A stretch of DNA of 12,721 nt from Propionibacteriaceae bacterium (GTDB taxonomy: Bacteria; Actinomycetota; Actinomycetes; Propionibacteriales; Propionibacteriaceae): assembly GCA_030544185.1 (NCBI GenBank), contig JAUNRO010000055.1, positions 1-12,721 on the forward strand, in the 5' to 3' direction. Positions 1 through 7,752 of this stretch are shown in pieces. The position numbers and the translations under genes are program-made. Within the stretch, counting starts at the first letter, position 1; each line of letters opens with the position of its first letter. A model generated the notes under the pieces. That model was not told the DNA's origin and did not search any database. It worked only from the letters and a program-made list of their open reading frames with translations.

Positions 1-310
1 CGACGGTGACGAGGACCTGTTCGATGTGGCGTTTGTAGAGCGGGCGAACGAGCAGCAACTCGGTCGCAGCCGCGAACAGCGCGCCGACGATCGCACCAGC
101 CAGGATCGCCAGGCCGAACGAGCCCCATGAGTCCGGGCCCAAGCGCTTGGCGATCGACCACCCGGTGAACGCGGCGAGGGTGAGGAAGGATCCGTGGGCG
201 AAGTTCAGGACGCCCATGAGGCCATAGATGAGCGACAACCCCGAGGACACCAGAAAATAGAGCGCGCCCAGGCCGAGGCCGGTGATCAACAGCAGGACTA
301 TCGTGCTCAC
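1..310 (-). CDS. livH: LivH-like branched-chain amino acid ABC transporter permease (N-terminal part, runs off window)
   Basis: Membrane permease of a HAAT-type ABC importer. About 103 N-terminal residues are visible; the rest lies beyond the left edge. The start is GTG at 310-308, inside a GTGA overlap with the stop of the upstream ATPase gene. A good Shine-Dalgarno (AAGGAG, plus-strand 316-321) sits 5 nt ahead of it. The protein opens with hydrophobic segments (residues about 4-22 and 50-95). At about residues 36-40 it has the NFAHG motif that is strongly conserved in LivH permeases. The predicted topology and this motif favour LivH over LivM. It is the fourth gene of the operon, and a LivM-type second permease is expected next outside the window. 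The substrate is inferred only from family; HAAT systems also carry amides, urea and aromatic acids. Confidence 0.88.
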   Translation of the reverse strand, partial: MSTIVLLLITGLGLGALYFLVSSGLSLIYGLMGVLNFAHGSFLTLAAFTGWSIAKRLGPDSWGSFGLAILAGAIVGALFAAATELLLVRPLYKRHIEQVLVTV

Positions 311-1044
311 CCGTTCTCCTTGGTCGTGGGCTCAGCGGCCGGCGCTTCGGTGTGGACCCCCAGCAGGCGCTGGATCATCTCGGGGTCGGCGAACAGTTCG
401 GCGGCGGCCCCGGTGTGCACCACCCGGCCCGAGTCGATGACGACGACCCGCTCGGCGAGCCGCTCCACCACCGTGAGGTTCTGCTCCACGAGCAGGATCG
501 GCGTGGTGTGGGCGGCCTCCGCGAGTGCCTCGGTGACCTCGGCGACGATCTTGGGGGCCAAACCCTTGGTGGGTTCGTCGACCAGCAGGAGCTCATTGGG
601 GTTGATGAGCGCCCGGGCGACCGACACCATCTGCTGCTGACCGCCCGAGAGCGTGCCCGCCCGTTGCTGCGCGCGCTGGACCAGCTCGGGGAACAGGCTC
701 TCGACCAGCTCCGTGCGGGGCTCGGTGGTGCGGGTGGCGAGCTTGAGGTTCTCCGCGACGGTGAGCCCGCTGAAGACCTCACGGTCCTCCGGGACATAGC
801 CGACGCCGCGCTGGACGATGCGATGGGTGGGCTGCTGATCGATCCGGTCCCCGGCGAAGCGGACCTCGCCGGTGCGCTCGATCAGGCCCAGGATGGCCTT
901 GAGCGTGGAGGTCTTGCCCACGCCGTTGCGGCCGAGGACAGCGGTGACACCGTGGGCGGGGACCTCAAAGTCCACCTGTTCGACCACCTGCTGTCCGGCG
1001 ATGTGGGCGGCGAGCCCGGCGACCGTGAGAATCGGCGTACTCAC
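307..1044 (-). CDS. livF: LivF-like branched-chain amino acid ABC transporter ATP-binding protein
   Basis: Second ATPase of the HAAT importer, acting on the cytoplasmic face of the LivHM permease pair. It is 245 residues, close to the usual size (about 235-240). Walker A is at residues 38-46 (GRNGVGKTS), the ABC signature at 132-136 (LSGGQ) and Walker B at 152-157 (LLLVDE). The EQN segment that replaces the usual H-loop histidine region in LivF proteins follows. The GTG start at 1044-1042 overlaps the livG stop as GTGA, with a G-rich SD about 6 nt upstream. The same frame stays open far upstream through livG, but homology begins at this GTG, so the longer frame is not a fusion. The stop overlaps the permease start in the same GTGA manner. 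The C-terminal tail (about residues 230-245) is Ala/Glu/Pro/Thr-rich and not conserved. Confidence 0.95.
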   Translation of the reverse strand: MSTPILTVAGLAAHIAGQQVVEQVDFEVPAHGVTAVLGRNGVGKTSTLKAILGLIERTGEVRFAGDRIDQQPTHRIVQRGVGYVPEDREVFSGLTVAENLKLATRTTEPRTELVESLFPELVQRAQQRAGTLSGGQQQMVSVARALINPNELLLVDEPTKGLAPKIVAEVTEALAEAAHTTPILLVEQNLTVVERLAERVVVIDSGRVVHTGAAAELFADPEMIQRLLGVHTEAPAAEPTTKENG

Positions 1045-1826
1045 GCCACACCCCCCAGATAGGCACTTTGCACGGTCTCGTTGGCCATGATCCGGTCCGG
1101 AGTGTCCAGGGCGAGCAACTCGCCGTTGTGCATGACCGCGACCCGGTCGGCCAGGCCGAGCACGACATCGATGTGATGCTCGACCATCAGCACGGTGCGC
1201 CCGGAGCGGTGCAGCGTGCGGATCACCTCGCTGAGCCCCGGCACGTCGGAAGAGCCCACGCCGGCCATCGGCTCGTCGAGCATGATCACCTGCGGGTCGG
1301 CGGCCAGGAGCATCGCGATCTCGAGCTTGCGCTTGTCGCCGTGGGACAGGTCCCCGGCCGCGGCCCGCTGCCGGGCGAGCCGGACCGTGGCGAGGTGCTG
1401 CTCGGCCAGCTCGGTGGCCCGATCCCCCGCGCGGGGAAACCGGACCACCGAGAGGTTGCCACCGAGTTTTTGCTGGGCGGCGATGCGGACGTTCTCCAGC
1501 ACCGACAGCCGCGGGAACAGGCTCGAGGTCTGGAACGTGCGGCCCAGCCCCGCCCGTGCCCGGGCCGCGATCGAGTCGCGGGTGATGTCCCGGCCGGCCA
1601 GCCGGACGCTGCCCCCACTGACCGGGTTGATCCCCGAGATCAGGTTGAACAGCGTCGTCTTGCCGGCGCCGTTGGGGCCGATGACGCCTACGAACTCCCC
1701 GGGGGCGACCGCGAACGTCACCTCCCGCACGATCCTGGCGCCGCCCACGTGCCACGACAGGTCGCGGACCTCGAGGGCAGGCTCGGTGGCGGGCGCGCTG
1801 CCCGCGGCCGCCGGTGCGTCGGTCAC
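1041..1826 (-). CDS. livG: LivG-like branched-chain amino acid ABC transporter ATP-binding protein
   Basis: First ATPase of the importer, 261 residues (LivG proteins are about 255). Walker A is at 50-58 (GPNGAGKTT), the Q-loop glutamine at 99, the signature at 160-164 (LSHGD) and Walker B with D184-E185. The H-loop lies in EHH at 216-218. The LSHG form and the RTFQ segment at 96-99 are typical of LivG rather than LivF. Roughly 17 N-terminal residues rich in Ala/Pro precede the ABC fold. The GTG start (1826-1824) overlaps the livK stop as GTGA and has a GGAG SD (plus-strand 1835-1838) 8 nt upstream, inside livK. An ATG start is not available near the homology boundary. Expected to pair with LivF as a heterodimer; the substrate is inferred from family only. 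Confidence 0.95.
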   Translation of the reverse strand: MTDAPAAAGSAPATEPALEVRDLSWHVGGARIVREVTFAVAPGEFVGVIGPNGAGKTTLFNLISGINPVSGGSVRLAGRDITRDSIAARARAGLGRTFQTSSLFPRLSVLENVRIAAQQKLGGNLSVVRFPRAGDRATELAEQHLATVRLARQRAAAGDLSHGDKRKLEIAMLLAADPQVIMLDEPMAGVGSSDVPGLSEVIRTLHRSGRTVLMVEHHIDVVLGLADRVAVMHNGELLALDTPDRIMANETVQSAYLGGVA

Positions 1827-3028
1827 TGCTGCTTCTCCGGCGGGGCGGCGTCCTCGGCAGAGACGGTCTCGACCAGCTCCGGGCGCCACGAGTCGCCGTC
1901 GCGGACGAGCCGGGCCTGGAACATCGGCTGCAGCAGCGCATGATCGGACGCCCGGATCGTATAGGAGCCCTTCGGGCCCTCGAAGGTCCAACCCTCCAGC
2001 GCCGCGACCATCGCATCGGGATCCCCGGCGCCCTCCTCGGCCGCGTGGGCAATCATCTGGCCGGCCACGAAACCGTCGGGGGAGAACAAGTCCGGCGTCC
2101 CCCCGGCCTCCTCGATCGCCCTCACCATCTCCGTGTTCACGGGGTTGTCGCAGCACCCGGGGAAATAGTGGTTGAGGAAGTCGATCTTCTCCGAGGCGGC
2201 GCCATAGGCGCCAAAGGTGGCCCGGTCACCGAGGCCGGTCACCACCGTGGTCTGGTCGAGCACGCCCTGCTGGCTCAGGCCCTGCCACATCGCGCCGGAC
2301 GTCGCGCCGGCCCACGCGACGAACACCATGTCGGGCTGGGCGTCGATGATCTGACGCGCGAACGGCGTGAACTCCGTCGCATCCTCGGGGACCAGGATCG
2401 GCTGGACCTGCGCGCCCTTGGCGCCCAGCACCGCCTGCACCGCCTGGACATTGCCCTGGCCGAACGCGGTGTCCTGGGCGAAGACGACGACCTTGCCGTC
2501 CGGGGCGGTGAAGGTGCCGGCGGTCGCGACGTCCTGCAGGGACTGGCGGCCTGAGCGGAACGTGTATTTGTTCACGCCCTGGATCGCATCCGTCGCCGCG
2601 GGGCCGGAAATATAGAGCACCTTGTTCTGCTCGGCCTGCTCTGCCATCTTGAGCGCGATGCCGGAGACCACGGTGCCACCGATGATCGTTGCGCCCTGGC
2701 CGATCTGGTCCTTCGCGTGGGTCACGGCCTTGTCGGCGTCACCGCCGTCGTCGAGATAGGTGACCTGGAGCTCGCGGCCGTTGACCTCGTTGGTGCCGTC
2801 GGTGGCATGAGCGAGGCCGGCCTCCAGCCCCGTGCGATAGGTCTTGCCGTATTCGCCGAGCGGGCCGGTTTCGGAATAGATGATGCCGACCTTGATCGGC
2901 TCGGCGGATTCACCGCCCCCGCCCTCGCCACCGCCGCCGGGTGCAGCGGGAGTGCCGGGCGCACAGGCCGCAAGGGCCAGGCTGACTGCCAGCGCGACGC
3001 CGGCCAGGAGTGACTTCTTTGTCCTCAT
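1823..3028 (-). CDS. livK: HAAT-family (LivK/LivJ-like) solute-binding lipoprotein
   Basis: Substrate-binding component of the importer, 401 residues, tethered outside the membrane. It begins with a basic MRTKK, a hydrophobic core and a lipobox ending in Cys22 (LAAC), followed by a Gly/Pro/Glu-rich flexible linker (about 23-42). The mature domain starts at about residue 43 (IKVGIIYSETGPL) and has the type-1 periplasmic-binding fold signature of the Peripla_BP_6 family. C292 and C293 are adjacent and are the only cysteines besides the lipidation site. ATG at 3028-3026 has an SD-like GAAAGG (plus-strand 3036-3041) 7 nt upstream. It is the first gene of the operon and overlaps livG by 4 bp. The ligand could be branched-chain amino acids or another HAAT substrate; the order SBP-ATPase-ATPase-permease argues against the urea system (urtABCDE). 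Confidence 0.93.
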   Translation of the reverse strand: MRTKKSLLAGVALAVSLALAACAPGTPAAPGGGGEGGGGESAEPIKVGIIYSETGPLGEYGKTYRTGLEAGLAHATDGTNEVNGRELQVTYLDDGGDADKAVTHAKDQIGQGATIIGGTVVSGIALKMAEQAEQNKVLYISGPAATDAIQGVNKYTFRSGRQSLQDVATAGTFTAPDGKVVVFAQDTAFGQGNVQAVQAVLGAKGAQVQPILVPEDATEFTPFARQIIDAQPDMVFVAWAGATSGAMWQGLSQQGVLDQTTVVTGLGDRATFGAYGAASEKIDFLNHYFPGCCDNPVNTEMVRAIEEAGGTPDLFSPDGFVAGQMIAHAAEEGAGDPDAMVAALEGWTFEGPKGSYTIRASDHALLQPMFQARLVRDGDSWRPELVETVSAEDAAPPEKQQ

Positions 3029-3049
3029 TAGGGTGCCTTTCGGGAACAG

Positions 3050-3069
3050 ACCTGAGAGGCGATTCAGGT
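3050..3069. promoter_or_regulatory. Inverted repeat (operator-like dyad) at predicted liv transcription start
   Basis: Perfect 6-bp arms ACCTGA and TCAGGT are separated by 8 bp. The dyad lies between the -10 candidate (3073-3078) and the SD (3036-3041) of livK on the minus strand, so it covers the predicted transcription start. That is a typical repressor operator position. It could instead form a small 5'-UTR hairpin. No regulator gene is in the window. Confidence 0.35.
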
Positions 3070-3072
3070 ATT

Positions 3073-3104
3073 AGTATCGTCAGCCGGTCAGCGGTTCCTG
3101 TCAA
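3073..3104 (-). promoter_or_regulatory. Candidate promoter of the liv operon
   Basis: On the minus strand a perfect TTGACA (plus 3099-3104) is followed after 20 bp by GATACT (plus 3073-3078). This is the best sigma-70-like pair in the divergent gap and is placed about 45 bp before the livK ATG. The spacer is 2-3 bp longer than ideal, so the exact -10 is uncertain. Confidence 0.4.
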
Positions 3105-3131
3105 GGGAGCCACGGCGATTCCAGGCGCGGG

Positions 3132-3162
3132 TTGTCATTCGTTCATCCGTGCCGCTTAGCCT
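3132..3162 (+). promoter_or_regulatory. Candidate leaderless promoter of the APC permease gene
   Basis: TTGTCA (3132-3137) and TAGCCT (3157-3162) are separated by 19 bp. The -10 ends exactly 6 nt before the ATG at 3169, and no Shine-Dalgarno precedes that ATG. This arrangement (TANNNT, 6-7 nt, ATG) is the hallmark of leaderless transcripts, which are common in actinobacteria. Confidence 0.45.
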
Positions 3163-3168
3163 GCCCCC

Positions 3169-4491
<1,323 letters not shown>

Positions 4492-4577
4492 CGAGGTGGG
4501 TCGGGCCAAGGTTAAGGGTCAGCAGCGGGGTTGTCCGGGAGATTTGAATTCGAACCTTTTCCCGCGGATCTGACGGC

Positions 4578-4583
4578 TAGGGT
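4578..4583 (+). promoter_or_regulatory. Possible -10 element upstream of pntA
   Basis: TAGGGT at 4578-4583 fits the actinobacterial TANNNT -10 consensus and would start a leader of about 40-45 nt containing the SD. No convincing -35 is found at 16-19 bp; the upstream stretch 4542-4560 is unusually A/T-rich. A weak call. Confidence 0.25.
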
Positions 4584-4602
4584 GCTGCTGTCAGTGGAGG
4601 TT

Positions 4603-4616
4603 CCGGCGCGCGCCGG
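4603..4616. repeat. Perfect 14-bp palindrome in the pntA leader
   Basis: CCGGCGCGCGCCGG reads identically on both strands. It lies between the -10 candidate and the SD (GGAGG, 4625-4629) of pntA. It could be an operator or a short leader hairpin (5-bp stem, GCGC loop). GC-only palindromes are not rare in such DNA, so function is uncertain. Confidence 0.4.
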
Positions 4617-4633
4617 CACCGTGAGGAGGAACG

Positions 4634-6178
4634 ATGCGGATCGGTGTGCCCTGGGAAATCCGTGAGGGCGAAACCATGGTGGCCGCGACGCCGAAAACGG
4701 TCACTCAACTCATCGGTTTGGGATATGAGGTTGTCGTCGAGCACGGCGCCGGCCAGCGGGCCCATTTCCCGGACGCGGCCTATGCTGCGGCCGGTGCGTT
4801 CGTCGCCCCCGTGGAGGAGGTGTGGAAGTCCGACATCATCCTCAAGGTCTATGAGCCGATGGCGGAGGAGTTCCACCGGATGCAACGGGGCCAGACGATC
4901 ATCTCGATCATGGCCCCGGCTCGCAATGAGGAGTTGATCAAGCAGCTCTCGCGGCACTGGGTCACCGGACTCGCGCTTGATGCCGTCCCGCGCATCTCGC
5001 GGGCGCAGTCTCTTGACGTGTTGTCCTCGCAGGCCAATGTGGCCGGCTATCGGGCGGTCGTGGAGGCCGCCCACGCCTATGGCTCGCTGCTCAACGGTCA
5101 GGTCACGGCGGCCGGCAAGGTGCCCCCCGCCACGGTCTTCGTGATCGGTGCGGGCGTGGCCGGTCTTGCGGCCATCGGCACCGCCGGCTCGCTGGGCGCG
5201 ATCGTCCGGGCGACCGACGTCCGGCCCGAGGTGGCCGAACAGGTCCAGTCGATGGGTGGCGACTTCGTCCACATCGACGACCAGGCCGAGGTGTCCACCG
5301 ACGGCTATGCCAAGGAAATGACCGCAGATCAGCAGGTCCGGGCGGCTGAGCTCTATGCGCGCGAGTCCGCGGGCGCCGACATCGTCGTCACGACCGCGCT
5401 CATTCCCGGGCGGCCGGCGCCAACGCTGATCACCGCCGAGATGGTGCGCAACATGAAGCCGGGCTCGGTGATCGTGGACATGGCCGCAGCCAACGGCGGC
5501 AACTGCGAGCTGACCATCAAGAACGAGAAGATCGTCACCGACAACGGTGTGATCATCCTCGGCTTCACCGATCTGGCCGGTCGCCTGCCCACCCAGGCGT
5601 CGCAGCTCTTCGGCACCAACGTGGTCAACCTGTTGAAGCTGCTGACACCGGAGAAGGACGGGCAGATGACGCTCGACTTCGAAGATGTCGTGCAGCGGAC
5701 GATCACGGTCGTCCACAACGGTGAGGTGATGTGGCCACCGCCGCCGGTCAGCGTGTCAGCCGCGCCCGTCCCGGCCGCGGCCTCGGCGACCGCCCCCGTG
5801 GCCACGGTCGATCCCGAGACGAAGCAGGTGGCCAAGCAGCGCCGCACGATCTTCAGCGCCGCTTTGGTGCTGGTGCTCTTTGCGATCGTCGGCTCGTTCT
5901 CCTCGGCGCCGCTGCTGGGGAACTGGACCGTGTTCATTCTCGCGATCTTCGTGGGCTTCTATGTCATCTCGAACGTGAGCCACTCCCTGCACACACCACT
6001 GATGGCCGAGACGAATGCGATCTCGGGCATCATCATGGTCGGCGCGTTGCTCCAGGTGGGATCGGACAACCTTGCCATCACGATCATGGCGTTCATCGCG
6101 ATTCTCGTCGCCTCCATCAACGTGTTCGGCGGGTTCCTTGTGACCCGCCGGATGCTCGGCATGTTCACGAAGGGCTGA
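4634..6178 (+). CDS. pntA: NAD(P) transhydrogenase subunit alpha
   Basis: Alpha subunit of the proton-translocating transhydrogenase, which uses the proton-motive force to move hydride from NADH to NADP+. It is 514 residues (E. coli 510). The cytosolic NAD(H)-binding domain I spans about 1-370. R120, Q125 and D128 have the spacing of the RQD-loop residues, and a Rossmann motif G172-A-G-V-A-G177 is followed by D195. A Pro/Ala-rich linker (about 371-395) leads to four predicted TM helices of domain IIa (about 403-508). Domain I and IIa are therefore fused as in E. coli, not split into PntAA/PntAB. The ATG has a strong GGAGG SD 4 nt upstream, and the N-terminus (MRIGVP) matches the family start. 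The pntB start lies 3 nt after the stop. All eight Tyr codons are TAT. Confidence 0.97.
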   Translation: MRIGVPWEIREGETMVAATPKTVTQLIGLGYEVVVEHGAGQRAHFPDAAYAAAGAFVAPVEEVWKSDIILKVYEPMAEEFHRMQRGQTIISIMAPARNEELIKQLSRHWVTGLALDAVPRISRAQSLDVLSSQANVAGYRAVVEAAHAYGSLLNGQVTAAGKVPPATVFVIGAGVAGLAAIGTAGSLGAIVRATDVRPEVAEQVQSMGGDFVHIDDQAEVSTDGYAKEMTADQQVRAAELYARESAGADIVVTTALIPGRPAPTLITAEMVRNMKPGSVIVDMAAANGGNCELTIKNEKIVTDNGVIILGFTDLAGRLPTQASQLFGTNVVNLLKLLTPEKDGQMTLDFEDVVQRTITVVHNGEVMWPPPPVSVSAAPVPAAASATAPVATVDPETKQVAKQRRTIFSAALVLVLFAIVGSFSSAPLLGNWTVFILAIFVGFYVISNVSHSLHTPLMAETNAISGIIMVGALLQVGSDNLAITIMAFIAILVASINVFGGFLVTRRMLGMFTKG

Positions 6179-6181
6179 CGA

Positions 6182-7588
6182 ATGCTGCTCTCGATGGTTC
6201 AAACCGCCTACATCATCGCGGCGGTTCTCTTCGTTCTTGCCCTCGCGGGCCTGTCCAAGCACGAATCGGCGAAGATCGGCAACCTGGCCGGCATGATCGG
6301 CATGGTCATCGCCGTCGGTGCCACGGTTGCCGAATCGCTCACCTGCACCGCCGAAAATGCCCACTGCGAGTCCGGCATGGGCCGGCCGATGGCCGCGCTG
6401 CTGCTGTTCGGCGCGGTCCTCATCGGTGCCGTGATCGGCATCTGGCGGGCGCGCACGGTGGAAATGACCGGTATGCCTCAGCTCATCGCGATCCTGCACT
6501 CCTTCGTGGGTATCGCCGCGGTGCTGGTCGGCTTCAACTCCTTCCTCGCCGCCGAGCAGCACGACGCCACCCACCTGGTCGAGGTCGGTCTCGGCGTGCT
6601 GATCGGCGCGTACACCTTCACCGGGTCCGTCGTCGCCTTCGGCAAGTTGTCCGGGCGGATGGCCTCCAAGCCGATGATGCTCCCGGCGCGCAACGTGCTG
6701 AACTTCATCGTGTTCCTCGTCGCGGTCGGGTTCATCGTGTGGTTCGTGATCGCGCCCAGCGTGATGCCGCTGATCGTGGTCGCGGTCATCGGCTTCCTCC
6801 TCGGCTGGCACATGGTGGCCAGCATCGGTGGCGGTGACATGCCGGTTGTGGTGTCGATGCTCAACTCCTATTCGGGTTGGGCCGCGGCGGCCGCCGGCTT
6901 CATGCTGAGCAACAACCTCCTGATCGTGACCGGCGCGCTCGTCGGTTCGTCGGGTGCGATCCTGTCCTACATCATGTGCAAGGGCATGAACCGCTCCTTC
7001 GTCTCCGTCATCCTCGGTGGATTCGGTGAGGGCGCCGGCCCGGCGATCGAGGCCAGGGACTACGGTGAACACCGCGAGATCCAGGCCGACGAGGTCGCGG
7101 ATCTGCTCAAGAACGCGAAGACGGTCGTCATCACCCCGGGCTATGGCATGGCCGTGGCCAAGGCCCAGGGCCCGGTCGCCCAGATGACCCAGAAGCTCCG
7201 CGACGAGGGCGTCGACGTGCGGTTCGCCATTCACCCGGTCGCCGGCCGGCTGCCCGGACACATGAACGTGCTGCTCGCCGAGGCGCGCGTGCCCTATGAC
7301 ATCGTCTTGGAAATGGACGAGATCAACGACGACCTCGGCGACACCGACGTGGTGCTGGTTATCGGCGCCAACGACACGGTGAACCCGGCGGCACTGGAGG
7401 AACCGAACTCTCCCATCGCCGGCATGCCGGTCCTGGAGGTCTGGAACTCCAAGGACGTGATCGTGTTCAAGCGCTCCATGGCGGCCGGCTATGCGGGCGT
7501 GCAGAACCCGCTGTTCTTCCGGGAGAACACCCAGATGCTGTTCGGTGACGCGAAGGATCGCGTGGAGGACATCATCAAGGCCCTCTGA
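6182..7588 (+). CDS. pntB: NAD(P) transhydrogenase subunit beta
   Basis: Beta subunit that completes the transhydrogenase, 468 residues (E. coli 462). About nine TM helices (domain IIb) fill residues 8-265. H106 in ILHSFVG corresponds to the proton-channel histidine (E. coli H91). NADP(H)-binding domain III follows: [10 protein letters not shown] (320-329), [28 protein letters not shown] and K430-R431-S432 before [10 protein letters not shown], all nearly identical to E. coli. Relative to E. coli there is an insert of about 15 residues after the second TM, containing C55 and C62 and predicted to face the extracytoplasmic side. The ATG at 6182 is 3 nt after the pntA stop; AAGGG (6170-6174) inside pntA serves as SD. 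It is cotranscribed with pntA. Confidence 0.97.
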   Translation: MLLSMVQTAYIIAAVLFVLALAGLSKHESAKIGNLAGMIGMVIAVGATVAESLTCTAENAHCESGMGRPMAALLLFGAVLIGAVIGIWRARTVEMTGMPQLIAILHSFVGIAAVLVGFNSFLAAEQHDATHLVEVGLGVLIGAYTFTGSVVAFGKLSGRMASKPMMLPARNVLNFIVFLVAVGFIVWFVIAPSVMPLIVVAVIGFLLGWHMVASIGGGDMPVVVSMLNSYSGWAAAAAGFMLSNNLLIVTGALVGSSGAILSYIMCKGMNRSFVSVILGGFGEGAGPAIEARDYGEHREIQADEVADLLKNAKTVVITPGYGMAVAKAQGPVAQMTQKLRDEGVDVRFAIHPVAGRLPGHMNVLLAEARVPYDIVLEMDEINDDLGDTDVVLVIGANDTVNPAALEEPNSPIAGMPVLEVWNSKDVIVFKRSMAAGYAGVQNPLFFRENTQMLFGDAKDRVEDIIKAL

Positions 7589-7596
7589 GCCTCGTC

Positions 7597-7641
7597 GATC
7601 GGCCTCGGCCCGTCTGGAATTCCCGGCGGCCGGGGCCGATC
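7597..7641 (+). terminator. GC-rich hairpin terminator candidate after pntAB
   Basis: Left arm 7597-7610 and right arm 7628-7641 pair over 14 bp with a single U-G wobble; the loop is 17 nt. It begins 8 nt after the pntB stop. No U-tract follows, which is normal for actinobacterial hairpin terminators. It separates pntAB from the downstream flavoprotein gene. Confidence 0.65.
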
Positions 7642-7752
7642 CGCGTTCCCGTGGCCAGGAGCCGCGGGTGTTGCGTCCGAACGCCGCGGACTGTTGTGAG
7701 GACGCCTTATGGTGGAGCCGCAGGCGCGAACGAGCGGATGGGGGCTGGGGCC

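Noticed and set aside
307..2052. Apparent 581-residue reading frame containing LivF at its C-terminus
   Set aside because: The first 336 residues are an Arg/Pro/Gly-rich out-of-frame reading of livG. Homology starts at GTG 1044, which has a coupled GTGA start.
1..3028. Urea transporter (urt) assignment for the HAAT operon
   Set aside because: Gene order differs from urtABCDE, and no urease or urea-related genes are near.
4508..4558. AAGGTT / AACCTT inverted repeat after the APC permease as terminator
   Set aside because: Only 6 bp with a 39-nt loop and no further pairing; not distinguishable from chance.
5756..7261. Long open frame (501 codons) on the minus strand opposite pntA/pntB
   Set aside because: His/Asp/Arg-rich shadow with no recognisable domain; pntA and pntB are unambiguous on the plus strand.
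7642..7752. N-terminal extension of the flavoprotein from ATG 7651 and a TATGGT -10 (7708-7713)
   Set aside because: Residues before the Rossmann strand look like non-coding translation, and the -10 lacks a -35 at a workable distance. Only the GTG/ATG starts at 7753/7738 are supported.
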